This document shows, piece after piece, positions 6,475 through 12,679 of a stretch of 12,679 nt of DNA (its first letter is position 1; every line of letters begins with the position of its first letter). Origin of the DNA: Gemmatimonadota bacterium. GTDB taxonomy: Bacteria; Gemmatimonadota; Gemmatimonadetes; Gemmatimonadales; GWC2-71-9. Position numbers and translations under genes: made by a program. The notes beneath the pieces are model-generated. The model did no database searches. It was given only the letters and a program-made list of their open reading frames with translations, and was not told the DNA's origin. Where the stretch lies: positions 4,846-17,524 of the forward strand of contig QHTX01000171.1 in the NCBI GenBank assembly GCA_003220975.1, read 5' to 3'.

Positions 6475-7766
6475 TCGACCGTCGCGCGCCGCTCGCCAAG
6501 GCGGACCCGGCCATCTTCCAGCTGATTCGCCGCGAGGTGGAACGGCAGGAGCACGGCCTCGAACTGATCGCGAGCGAGAACTTCGTCACGGTCGCGGTGC
6601 TCGAGGCGATGGGCTCCGCGCTCACCAACAAGTACGCCGAGGGCCTGCCGCGGAAGCGCTACTACGGCGGCTGCGAGGTCGTCGATGAGGTCGAGCAGCT
6701 CGCGATCGATCGCGCCAAGGCTTTGTTCAAGGCCGAGCACGCGAACGTCCAGCCGCACTCGGGCGCGCAGGCGAACATGGCTGCGTACCTCGCGGTCGCG
6801 AAGCCGGGCGACACGCTGCTCGGGCTCGCGCTGCCGCACGGCGGGCACCTCACGCACGGCGCCCCCGTGAACTTTTCGGGCACGCTGTTCCGCGCCGTGC
6901 AATACGGCGTCCGCGAGGACACCGGCCGCATCGATTACGACCAGGTGCGTGAGGTGGCGCGCCGCGAGCGGCCGCGCATCCTCATCGGCGGCGCCTCCGC
7001 CTACGCCCGCATCATCGACTTCGCGGCGCTCAGGAGCGTCGCCGACGAAGTGGGCGCCATCTTCGTCGTGGACATGGCGCACTTCGCCGGGCTCGTGGCC
7101 GCGGGGCTGCATCCTTCGCCGGTCCCGCACGCGCAAATCGTCACGACCACGACGCACAAGACGCTGCGCGGCCCGCGCGGCGGGATCATCCTGTGCCAGG
7201 AAGCGTTCGCCAAGGAGGTCGACAAACAGGTGTTCCCGGGGATCCAGGGCGGCCCGCTCGAGCACGTCATCGCGGCGAAGGCGGTCGCGCTGGGCGAGGC
7301 GCTCACCCCGGAGTTCAAGCGGTACGCGCAGCAGGTGGTGAAGAACGCCCAGGCCCTCGCCGCGGCGCTCGTGGACCGGGGCTACGCGATCGTCTCGGGC
7401 GGCACCGACACGCACCTGATGCTCGTGGACCTGCGCCCCAAGAACGTCACCGGGAAGGAGGCGCAGGAGCTGCTCGACCGGGCGTCGATCACCGTCAACA
7501 AGAACACCATCCCCGGCGACCCGCAGAAGGCGTTCGTGACGAGCGGCATCCGCATCGGGACGCCCGCGGTCACGACCCGCGGCTTCACCGAGTCGGAGAT
7601 GGAGACGGTGGCAGGCCTGATCGACGACGTGCTCACGAAAAAGGACGACGCCACCATCGCCCGCGTCAAGGCCGAGGTGCGCGAGCTCACGGCGCAGTTC
7701 CCCCTGTACGCGGCTCCCCTCCCGTCCCCGGCACGGGCGACCGTCGCTTCGCGCCATGACGGATAG
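6471..7766 (+). CDS. glyA: Serine hydroxymethyltransferase
   Basis: PLP enzyme converting serine and tetrahydrofolate to glycine and 5,10-methylene-tetrahydrofolate, the main source of one-carbon units. It has 431 residues with the whole family pattern: GLELIASENFVT (29-40), NKYAEGLPRKRYYGG (53-67), NVQPHSGAQAN (92-102), HGGHLTHG (123-130), Asp201 and His204 in VVDMAHFAGL, PLP Lys230 in TTTTHKTLRGPRGG, and substrate-carboxylate Arg361 in SGIRIGTPA. The GTG at 6471 overlaps the rpiB stop in a GTGA pair. Residues just before HGGHLTHG read LALP instead of the usual MDLA/MNLA-like sequence. The last 15 or so residues (SPARATVASRHDG) look like a non-conserved tail created by the 11-base overlap with the next gene. 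Confidence 0.97.
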   Translation: MIDRRAPLAKADPAIFQLIRREVERQEHGLELIASENFVTVAVLEAMGSALTNKYAEGLPRKRYYGGCEVVDEVEQLAIDRAKALFKAEHANVQPHSGAQANMAAYLAVAKPGDTLLGLALPHGGHLTHGAPVNFSGTLFRAVQYGVREDTGRIDYDQVREVARRERPRILIGGASAYARIIDFAALRSVADEVGAIFVVDMAHFAGLVAAGLHPSPVPHAQIVTTTTHKTLRGPRGGIILCQEAFAKEVDKQVFPGIQGGPLEHVIAAKAVALGEALTPEFKRYAQQVVKNAQALAAALVDRGYAIVSGGTDTHLMLVDLRPKNVTGKEAQELLDRASITVNKNTIPGDPQKAFVTSGIRIGTPAVTTRGFTESEMETVAGLIDDVLTKKDDATIARVKAEVRELTAQFPLYAAPLPSPARATVASRHDG

Positions 7767-8241
7767 CAGCGCCGGCAGCGGCGGCGGCGGGGGCGGGTCG
7801 TCGGGCCGGCCCTCCCGGGGCTCGGGCTCGTTCACCGTGCACCTCGCCGAGGAGCTCGAGGTCTACTTCAACGAGGTGGCCCACGGCCGCCCCGTGGGCT
7901 TCGTCGCGTCGGCCAAGTGGAAGCCGCCCACCGACATCTTCGAAACGGACGACGCGCTGGTCGTCTGCATGGACATCGCCGGCATGCGCTCCGAGGATTT
8001 CAGCGTCCAACTGGCCGACGGGATCCTCACGATCGGGGGCGAGCGCAAGGTGCGGCGCGACGGCAAGCCGCACTACCACGCGATGGAAGTCCAGGTGGGC
8101 CCGTTCGAGCGCCGCTTCCGCCTCCCCGTGCGCGTCGATCCCGAGAGCATCCGCGCCAACTACGAGCACGGCTTCCTCGAGGTCCGGCTCACCAAGGTGC
8201 CGGTGCGCTCGTCGGGGACGCAGTCGGTGAAGGTGGAGTAA
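7756..8241 (+). CDS. Hsp20/alpha-crystallin family small heat shock protein
   Basis: ATP-independent holdase chaperone binding unfolding proteins, 161 residues. The N-terminus (about 1-25) is a Gly/Ser-rich disordered segment with six consecutive glycines encoded by a GGC/GGG run. The alpha-crystallin domain spans roughly 53-150: PPTDIFETDDALVVCMDIAG (57-76), DGILTIGGERK (88-98), PFERRFRLP (116-124) and the signature YEHGFLEVRL (136-145). The C-terminal V-K-V (158-160) could act as the I-x-I anchoring motif. The ATG lies inside the last codons of glyA. The stop codon directly abuts the lon start (TAAGTG), so chaperone and protease are probably co-translated. No CIRCE, HAIR or sigma-32-like promoter could be recognised inside upstream glyA. 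Confidence 0.93.
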   Translation: MTDSSAGSGGGGGGSSGRPSRGSGSFTVHLAEELEVYFNEVAHGRPVGFVASAKWKPPTDIFETDDALVVCMDIAGMRSEDFSVQLADGILTIGGERKVRRDGKPHYHAMEVQVGPFERRFRLPVRVDPESIRANYEHGFLEVRLTKVPVRSSGTQSVKVE

Positions 8242-10629
8242 GTGGACCAGCTGCCCGTCCTGCCGCTCGGCCAGCTGGTCGTGTACCCGCACGTCGTGCT
8301 GCCGCTCGCGCTCACGGACCCGTACGCCGCGCAGCTCATCGACGAGGTGGTGCAGGGCAACAAGCGGGTGCTGCTGGGCGTCGTGCGGCCGGTGGGCGGT
8401 ACGGAGCCGCCCGAGGGCGCGGTGATGCAGGCGCGCGCCGACGAGCTGTACGAGGTCGGCACGCTGAGCACCGTCGTCCGCATGCTCAAGCTCGGAGACG
8501 GCTCGGTGCGCGTGATGGTGCAGGGGCTCGACCGGGCGCGGCTCGTCGAGATCACGCCCGCCGACCACTGGCTCGTGGCGGGCTACGAGACCCTGCCGTC
8601 CACTGGGGTGGAGGACGCCCGCACCGAAGCGTTGAAGCGCACCGTCCACGCGCAATTCTCCCGCGTCATCGACATCGCTCCGTACCTGGGTGAGGAGCTG
8701 CACGAAGTCCTCGCCGGCATCACCGACGCCGCCAAGCTCGCCGACTTCGTCGCCGCAAACCTGGATCTGGCACTCCCCGCCAAGGCCGAGCTGCTCGCGA
8801 TCGACGAGGTGAACCGCCGGCTCGAGCGGCTGGCCGAGCTGATGGGCCAGGAGCTGCAGGTGCTCGAGGTCGGGAGCCAGATCCAAGAGAAAGTGCGGAC
8901 GCGGCTCGACCAGAACCAGCGCGAGTACGTGCTGCGCGAACAGCTGCGCGTGATCCGCCAGGAGCTGGGCGAAGAGGAAGGCGAGGACGAGCTCGCCGAG
9001 CTGGCGCGCCGGCTCGAGGAGGGGGGGCTGTCGCCCGAAGGGAAGAAGGTCGCCGATCGCGAGCTCAAGCGGCTGCGGCAGATGTCGCCGCAGTCGGCCG
9101 AGTACCACGTGGCGCGCACTTACCTCGAGGTGCTCGCCTCGCTGCCGTGGAGCCGCACGTCCACCGACCGGCTCGACTTGAAGGGGGCGCGCGACATTCT
9201 CGACCGCGACCACTACGACCTCAAGACGGTGAAAGAGCGCATTCTCGAGTACCTCGCCGTGCGTACGCTGAACCCCGAGGCGCGGGGCAGCATCCTGTGC
9301 TTCGTGGGCCCGCCCGGCGTGGGGAAGACGTCCCTGGGGCAGAGCATCGCCGAAGCCCTGGGCCGCCGCTTCACCCGCGTGTCCCTGGGCGGGGTGCGCG
9401 ACGAGGCCGAGGTGCGCGGCCATCGCCGCACCTACGTCGGCGCACTGCCGGGACGCATCATCCACGCGCTGCAGCGCTGCGAGACGCGCAACCCGCTTCT
9501 CATGCTCGACGAGGTGGACAAGATGGGGGCCGACGTGCGCGGCGATCCGACCGCGGCGCTGCTCGAGGTGCTCGATCCGGCGCAGAACGGCGCCTTCGTG
9601 GACCATTACCTCGAGGTGCCGTTCGACCTCTCCGGGGTGATGTTCATCGCCACCGGCAACAGCCTCGCGCCGATCCCCGATCCCTTGCTCGACCGGATGG
9701 AAGTTCTCACCTTACCCGGGTACACCCCCGGCGAGAAGCTCGCGATCGCCAAGCGCTACCTGCTCCCGCGCCAACTCAAGGAGACGGGCCTCCAGGCCGA
9801 GCGGGCGAGCGTCGCCGACGGGGCGCTCGAGCGACTCATCGGGGAATTCACGCGGGAAGCGGGCGTGCGCCAGCTGGAACGCGAAATCCAAGGCGTGCTC
9901 CGCAAGGCCGCGCTGGAGGTGGTGGAGGGCCGGGCTCGGTCGGTCAAGATCTCCGCCAAGAACCTCGAGAAGTACGCCGGCCAGCCCAAGGTCCAGAGCG
10001 AGGTGGCCGGGCGCAGCCCCGAAGTGGGCGTCGCGACGGGGCTCGCATGGACGCCCGTGGGCGGGGACATCATGTTCATCGAGGCGATCCAGATGCCGGG
10101 CAAGGGGCAGATCACGCTCACCGGCCAGCTGGGCGACGTCATGAAGGAGTCCGCGCAGGCGGCGTGGAGCCTGCTGCGCGCCCGCGCTGGCGCGCTCGGC
10201 ATCCCGCTCGAGGCGTTCACGCAGACGGACGTGCACCTGCACGTGCCGGCCGGGGCGGTCCCCAAAGACGGCCCGTCGGCCGGTATCACGATCGCGGCCG
10301 CCCTGGCGTCGCTCTTGTGCCGGCGCCCCGCGCGCCACGACGTGGCGATGACGGGCGAGCTGACGCTGCGCGGGCGGGTGCTCCCGATCGGCGGACTCAA
10401 GGAGAAGCTGACCGCGGCGGCGCGCGCGGGCGTGAAGACCGTGCTCGTGCCGGCGCGCAACCAGAGCGACATCGTCGAGGTGCCGGACGAGGTGAAACAG
10501 CTGCTCGAGATCAAGCCGGTGGAAACGATCGACGAAGTGCTCGAGCAGGCGCTGCTCGAGTCGCAGCTCCCCAAGCCCGTCGCGGCGTTGCGGGCGCGGC
10601 CGTCGGGGCCGGCGGAGGCGCGCCCGTGA
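8242..10629 (+). CDS. lon: ATP-dependent protease Lon (La), S16 family
   Basis: Cytoplasmic AAA+ serine protease degrading misfolded and regulatory proteins. At 795 residues it has full family length. The N-terminal substrate domain starts LPVLPLGQLVVYPHVVLPL (4-22). A charged helical, probably coiled-coil stretch covers about 195-285. The AAA+ module carries Walker A GPPGVGKT (356-363), Walker B LLMLDEVDKMG (419-429) and the conserved GDPTAALLEVLDPAQN (434-449). The protease domain has catalytic Ser679 in PKDGPSAG and Lys720 in GGLKEKL, the expected Ser-Lys dyad. The GTG immediately follows the hsp20 stop, and AAGGTGGAG (8230-8238) serves as ribosome binding site. The C-terminal tail (KPVAALRARPSGPAEARP) is Ala/Pro-rich and overlaps the next gene by 4 bases. 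A seven-G run at 9021-9027 is in frame. Confidence 0.97.
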   Translation: MDQLPVLPLGQLVVYPHVVLPLALTDPYAAQLIDEVVQGNKRVLLGVVRPVGGTEPPEGAVMQARADELYEVGTLSTVVRMLKLGDGSVRVMVQGLDRARLVEITPADHWLVAGYETLPSTGVEDARTEALKRTVHAQFSRVIDIAPYLGEELHEVLAGITDAAKLADFVAANLDLALPAKAELLAIDEVNRRLERLAELMGQELQVLEVGSQIQEKVRTRLDQNQREYVLREQLRVIRQELGEEEGEDELAELARRLEEGGLSPEGKKVADRELKRLRQMSPQSAEYHVARTYLEVLASLPWSRTSTDRLDLKGARDILDRDHYDLKTVKERILEYLAVRTLNPEARGSILCFVGPPGVGKTSLGQSIAEALGRRFTRVSLGGVRDEAEVRGHRRTYVGALPGRIIHALQRCETRNPLLMLDEVDKMGADVRGDPTAALLEVLDPAQNGAFVDHYLEVPFDLSGVMFIATGNSLAPIPDPLLDRMEVLTLPGYTPGEKLAIAKRYLLPRQLKETGLQAERASVADGALERLIGEFTREAGVRQLEREIQGVLRKAALEVVEGRARSVKISAKNLEKYAGQPKVQSEVAGRSPEVGVATGLAWTPVGGDIMFIEAIQMPGKGQITLTGQLGDVMKESAQAAWSLLRARAGALGIPLEAFTQTDVHLHVPAGAVPKDGPSAGITIAAALASLLCRRPARHDVAMTGELTLRGRVLPIGGLKEKLTAAARAGVKTVLVPARNQSDIVEVPDEVKQLLEIKPVETIDEVLEQALLESQLPKPVAALRARPSGPAEARP
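10614..10618 (+). promoter_or_regulatory. Ribosome binding site for the Minf_1886-family gene
   Basis: A perfect GGAGG lies 7 bases before the GTG at 10626, inside the lon 3' end. It decides the start, because this frame remains open for more than 1.4 kb upstream over lon without meaning. Confidence 0.75.
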
Positions 10630-11012
10630 GCGACTTCGCCACCCTGGAAGAGGCCTTCCAGCGCATCGGGCAGCAGGACGCCCGCTACCACGAGCGCGGC
10701 TACCTGTTCGTGCTCGCGGCGCTCGAGTACGCGCAGGGGCGGCTGCCGGCGCGCCGCCATCTCACGGGCGCGGAGCTCGCGTGGGCGTGCCGGGACTTCG
10801 CGCTCGAGCAGTTCGGGCTCCTCGCGCCGACCGTGCTCGGTCACTGGGGTATCGCGAGCACCGCGGATCTGGGACGCATGGTGTTCACGCTGATCGACGT
10901 CGGGCTGCTCGCCCGGCAACCGAGCGACAAGCCGGAAGACTTCGATCGAGTCTACGATTTCGCGGAGGTGTTCCGGGCCGGCTACCGCTGGCCCGGCGTG
11001 GAGCGCGGGTAG
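10626..11012 (+). CDS. Minf_1886 family protein (uncharacterised)
   Basis: A 128-residue soluble protein of unknown function. I recognise the Minf_1886-type pattern, an uncharacterised family known to me from Planctomycetes, Verrucomicrobia and Gemmatimonadota: DARYHERGYLFVLAALEYAQ (18-37), then HLTGAELAWACRDFALEQFG (45-64), LGHWGIASTADLGRMVFTLI (71-90), VGLLARQPSD (92-101) and an acidic FDRVYDFAEVF (106-116). The family is assigned from memory of these blocks, not a search. It looks mostly helical, with no signal peptide, membrane segment or metal-binding cluster. Its GTG overlaps the lon stop (GTGA) and has a perfect GGAGG, so it is translated in step with Lon. A role in proteolysis, such as an adaptor or regulator, is only a guess from that position. 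Confidence 0.85.
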   Translation: MSDFATLEEAFQRIGQQDARYHERGYLFVLAALEYAQGRLPARRHLTGAELAWACRDFALEQFGLLAPTVLGHWGIASTADLGRMVFTLIDVGLLARQPSDKPEDFDRVYDFAEVFRAGYRWPGVERG

Positions 11013-11029
11013 CAGGGGCGGATCGGGTG

Positions 11030-11036
11030 AAGGGGG
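11030..11036 (+). promoter_or_regulatory. Ribosome binding site for the zinc-ribbon gene
   Basis: AAGGGGG lies 6 bases before the ATG at 11043 in the 30-base gap after the Minf_1886-family gene. It is one of the strongest sites in the window and supports translation of this short gene. Confidence 0.7.
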
Positions 11037-11042
11037 TGCCGC

Positions 11043-11240
11043 ATGGACGACGTGAAGGAATGGCCCGCCTGCAAGAAGTGCCAGCAAGGTCTCCTCATCC
11101 CGTTATCGGACTACGGCCGCGACGGAGCGCCGATCACCTACAAGGCCTGGGTCTGCACCAACCCCGAATGCGGCTTCAACATCCGCATCGATAACGGGGA
11201 GATCTCGTTCGGTCGCGCGATCGGCCAGAGTTTCAAATAG
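11043..11240 (+). CDS. Small zinc-ribbon protein, function unknown
   Basis: A 65-residue protein with a single four-cysteine ribbon: Cys10 and Cys13 (CKKC), then Cys38 and Cys43 (CTNPEC, C-x4-C). The Tyr/Trp residues before the second knuckle (ITYKAWVC) and the form of the second knuckle recall the zinc ribbons at the C-terminus of topoisomerase I, which bind single-stranded nucleic acid. The C-terminus (EISFGRAIGQSFK) is basic. The gene is real in my judgement because it has a strong ribosome binding site, paired cysteines, normal codon use and tight packing between neighbours (30 bases before, 2 after). Its function is unknown. Nucleic-acid binding or acting as a partner of the adjacent MEMO-family protein are guesses. 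Confidence 0.8.
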   Translation: MDDVKEWPACKKCQQGLLIPLSDYGRDGAPITYKAWVCTNPECGFNIRIDNGEISFGRAIGQSFK

Positions 11241-11242
11241 GC

Positions 11243-12081
11243 TTGGACGCGGTGCGTGCGCCCGCCGTGAGCGGGCGCTTCTATCCGGGGACGCAGCGCG
11301 AGCTGGAGCGCGCCGTGCGGGAGCTGCTCGCCGCCGTGGCGGACGCGCGCCCCGGGCCCGCCCGCGCGGCGCTGGCGCCGCACGCCGGCTACGTCTACTC
11401 GGGGCTCACGGCGGCGCATGTGTTCGCGCGCCTCGACGTCCCGCCGGTCGTCGTGATCCTCGCCCCGAACCACACGGGGGTCTGCCGCGCCCGCGGCGGG
11501 GCCTCGCTGTGGGAGGCGGGCGCGTTTCGCACGCCGCTCGGCGACGTGACCGTGGACGTCGCGTTCGCACGCGCGTTGCTCGAGGCGTCGCCGCTCGTGG
11601 GCGCGGACCACGCGGCGCACGAGCACGAGCACGCCGTCGAGGTCGAGCTGCCGTTTCTCCAGATCCGGCGCGCCGATGTGCGCATCGTGCCGCTCGTGCT
11701 CGCGTGGGACGCCTGGGAAGGGTGCGACCTGCTGGGGCGCGCGCTCGCGGCGCTCGTCCGGCGCTGGCCCGAGCGGGTGCTGCTGCTGGCGTCGAGCGAC
11801 CTGAACCACTATGAGCCCGCGAGCGTCTCCGAGGGCAAGGACCGCCGCGCCCTCGAGGCGGTGGTGGCGCTGGACGGCGCCGAGCTGCTGGCGCGCTGCC
11901 GGCGCGAGCGCATCTCGATGTGCGGCCGCGCCCCCGCGGCCACCGTGCTCGCCGCGAGCGTGGCGCTGGGGGGGGGGGCGGGGGCGAGGCACGCGCCGCG
12001 GTGGTGCATTACAGTCACTCGGGGATGACGACGGGCGACGACGATGCCGTGGTGGGCTACGGAGGGGTGGTGATCACGTGA
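11243..12081 (+). CDS. amrB: AmmeMemoRadiSam system protein B (MEMO1 family), frameshifted at a poly-G tract
   Basis: MEMO-family protein, related in fold to LigB-type non-heme iron dioxygenases; its bacterial function is unsettled. Visible: APAVSGRFYPG (6-16), metal-site His47 in LAPHAGYVYSG, His77 in LAPNHTG, EHAVEVELPFLQ (129-140), His189 in SSDLNHYEP and Cys227 in MCGRAPAATVL, matching the His/His/His/Cys site of human MEMO1. The continuous frame ends at a TGA at 12026-12028 (261 residues) in a non-family tail (RWCITVTRG). The proper C-terminus is in the -1 frame: VVHYSHSGMTTGDDDAVVGY, ending at the TGA at 12079-12081, which overlaps the next gene as GTGA. The frame is lost at 11 Gs (11968-11978); 12 or 9 Gs would restore it, giving about 279 residues. 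The start is TTG 11243 or the equally plausible GTG 11252; neither has a clear ribosome binding site. AMMECR1 and radical-SAM partners are not in the window. Confidence 0.88.
11258..11278 (+). other. Perfect 8-bp GC inverted repeat at the start of amrB
   Basis: Arms 11258-11265 and 11271-11278 are exact reverse complements around a 5-base loop (CGTGA). It lies over codons 6-12, which encode the conserved PAVSGRF, and is followed by TTCTAT rather than a T tract. It could hinder ribosome access at the start or be a chance result of GC-rich coding sequence. Confidence 0.35.
11968..11978 (+). repeat. G11 homopolymer at the amrB frameshift point
   Basis: Eleven consecutive Gs, followed by one C and five more Gs, sit where the amrB reading frame leaves the conserved phase. 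It is the longest homopolymer I see in the window. Such tracts are prone to slippage in replication, translation and sequencing. Confidence 0.9.
12061..12067 (+). promoter_or_regulatory. Ribosome binding site for the NAD(P)H-hydrate epimerase gene
   Basis: GGAGGGG lies 10 bases before the GTG at 12078, within the -1-frame 3' end of amrB. The spacing is slightly long, but it supports the GTG start. Confidence 0.55.
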
Positions 12082-12679
12082 ATCCCGTTCCCGTTCTCTC
12101 GGCCACCGAGGCCGCCGCCTGGGACTCGGCGGCGCGCACCCAGTACCGCATTCCGTCGCGTGTGCTGATGGAGGCGGCGGGTCGCGCGGTGGCCCAGGTG
12201 GTCCTGCGCGACTTTCCCGACGTGCTCGCCCGCGGCGTGCTGGTCGCCGCCGGAGCGGGGAACAATGGGGGCGACGGCTGGGTGGCGGCGCGGGCGCTGC
12301 ATGCCGCCGCCGTTCCCGTGTGGGTGGCGGCGCTCGATCCCAAGACCGACGACGCGATCGACAACCGCGCGCTGGCGCGCGTGGACGGCGTGCGCGAGAT
12401 CGGGCGGGAGGAGCCGTGGCCCGCCGCCGCCGTGGCCGTGGACGCGCTGCTCGGGACGGGCGCCGCCGGCCCGGCCCGCGGCGACGTGCTCGCGCTGGCG
12501 CAGCGGCTCGTCACGTACGGGGCGCCCATCGTCGCCATCGACGGACCCACCGGGCTCGACCTGTCGACCGGCGAGGCGCACGGCCCGCTGCGCGCCGACG
12601 TGTCGGTCACTTTCGGGGGCCCGCGCCGGGGGCACCTGCTGGCGCGTGACTGGTGCGGCAAGGTGGTCGTCGTGGACAT
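12078..12679 (+). CDS. nnrE: NAD(P)H-hydrate epimerase, YjeF N-terminal domain (3' truncated by window edge)
   Basis: Metabolite-repair enzyme that epimerises the R form of hydrated NAD(P)H so the dehydratase can restore it. About 200 residues are visible, open to the window end. The YjeF_N pattern is clear: PVLSATEAAAWDSAA (5-19), LMEAAGRAVAQ (30-40), the loop GAGNNGGDGWVAAR (59-72), VDALLGTG (121-128) with likely catalytic Asp122, AIDGPTGLD (153-161) and VTFGGPRRGHLL (177-188). The AIDGPTGLD motif differs from the usual AIDIPSGLD. The GTG start overlaps the stop of the conserved-frame amrB (GTGA), itself evidence that the amrB -1 frame is the true coding end. In many bacteria this domain is fused to the NnrD dehydratase; the window ends before that could be seen. 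Confidence 0.92.
   Translation, partial: MNPVPVLSATEAAAWDSAARTQYRIPSRVLMEAAGRAVAQVVLRDFPDVLARGVLVAAGAGNNGGDGWVAARALHAAAVPVWVAALDPKTDDAIDNRALARVDGVREIGREEPWPAAAVAVDALLGTGAAGPARGDVLALAQRLVTYGAPIVAIDGPTGLDLSTGEAHGPLRADVSVTFGGPRRGHLLARDWCGKVVVVD

Noticed and set aside
7759..7805. GGC/GGG run at the start of hsp20 as a possible slippage site
   Set aside because: The frame is intact through it and a Gly/Ser-rich disordered N-terminus is plausible for a small heat shock protein.
6177..7835. A 552-codon open frame on the minus strand opposite rpiB and glyA
   Set aside because: It is a mirror of two well-supported enzymes. The composition is Arg/His/Asp-rich and no domain is recognisable.
9021..9027. 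G7 homopolymer in lon as another frameshift point
   Set aside because: Lon stays in frame with conserved sequence on both sides.
7687..9606. A 639-codon open frame on the minus strand opposite hsp20 and lon
   Set aside because: It is antisense to two clear genes. Its translation is Arg/His/Leu/Ala-rich without family motifs, as expected from high-GC codon bias.
9147..10625. Long + strand open frame inside lon upstream of the Minf_1886-family start
   Set aside because: It is the shadow third frame of lon. Recognisable protein begins only at the GTG at 10626 with its GGAGG site.
1..12679. tRNA, rRNA, CRISPR arrays, insertion sequences, phage genes
   Set aside because: The window is almost fully occupied by protein-coding genes. 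No array of spaced repeats, transposase motif or RNA gene signature was seen.

Overview
This is a dense, high-GC bacterial stretch in which every gene I can support lies on the + strand. It holds two edge-truncated genes (thrS at the left, an NAD(P)H-hydrate epimerase at the right) and eleven genes between them. Spacing is operon-like: neighbours overlap by 1-17 bases or are separated by no more than about 30. I see no rRNA, tRNA, mobile element, CRISPR array or other sign of transfer. No stretch over 300 bases lacks a gene. The base composition, the frequent GTG/TTG starts and a Minf_1886-family gene (a family I know from Planctomycetes, Verrucomicrobia and Gemmatimonadota) suggest a Gemmatimonadota-like or related environmental bacterium, perhaps a metagenome assembly. 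That placement is inference.

Region 1 (1-6044) holds threonyl-tRNA synthetase and then acyl-CoA and amino-acid metabolism: thiolase, the biotin transporter BioY, 3-hydroxyacyl-CoA dehydrogenase, acyl-CoA dehydrogenase and a leucine-type amino acid dehydrogenase. Together they suggest oxidation of branched-chain amino acids or short-chain acyl-CoA to acetyl-CoA. Biotin import may serve a biotin-dependent acyl-CoA carboxylase encoded elsewhere. The bioY-hbd junction has a terminator-like hairpin and an 11-codon mini-ORF whose ends touch both genes. hbd contains a small out-of-phase 7-bp tandem repeat.

Region 2 (6037-7766) is ribose-5-phosphate isomerase B followed by serine hydroxymethyltransferase, a common bacterial neighbourhood, with GTGA coupling. 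Region 3 (7756-10629) is protein quality control: an Hsp20 chaperone directly abutting the Lon protease.

Region 4 (10626-12679) is the least understood part: a Minf_1886-family protein coupled to lon, a 65-residue zinc-ribbon protein, a MEMO-family protein (AmmeMemoRadiSam system protein B) and NAD(P)H-hydrate epimerase. The MEMO gene is frameshifted at an 11-G homopolymer. The conserved C-terminus is intact in the -1 frame and ends in a GTGA overlap with the next gene. A homopolymer sequencing error, phase variation or ribosomal slippage could each explain this. It is the strongest anomaly in the window.
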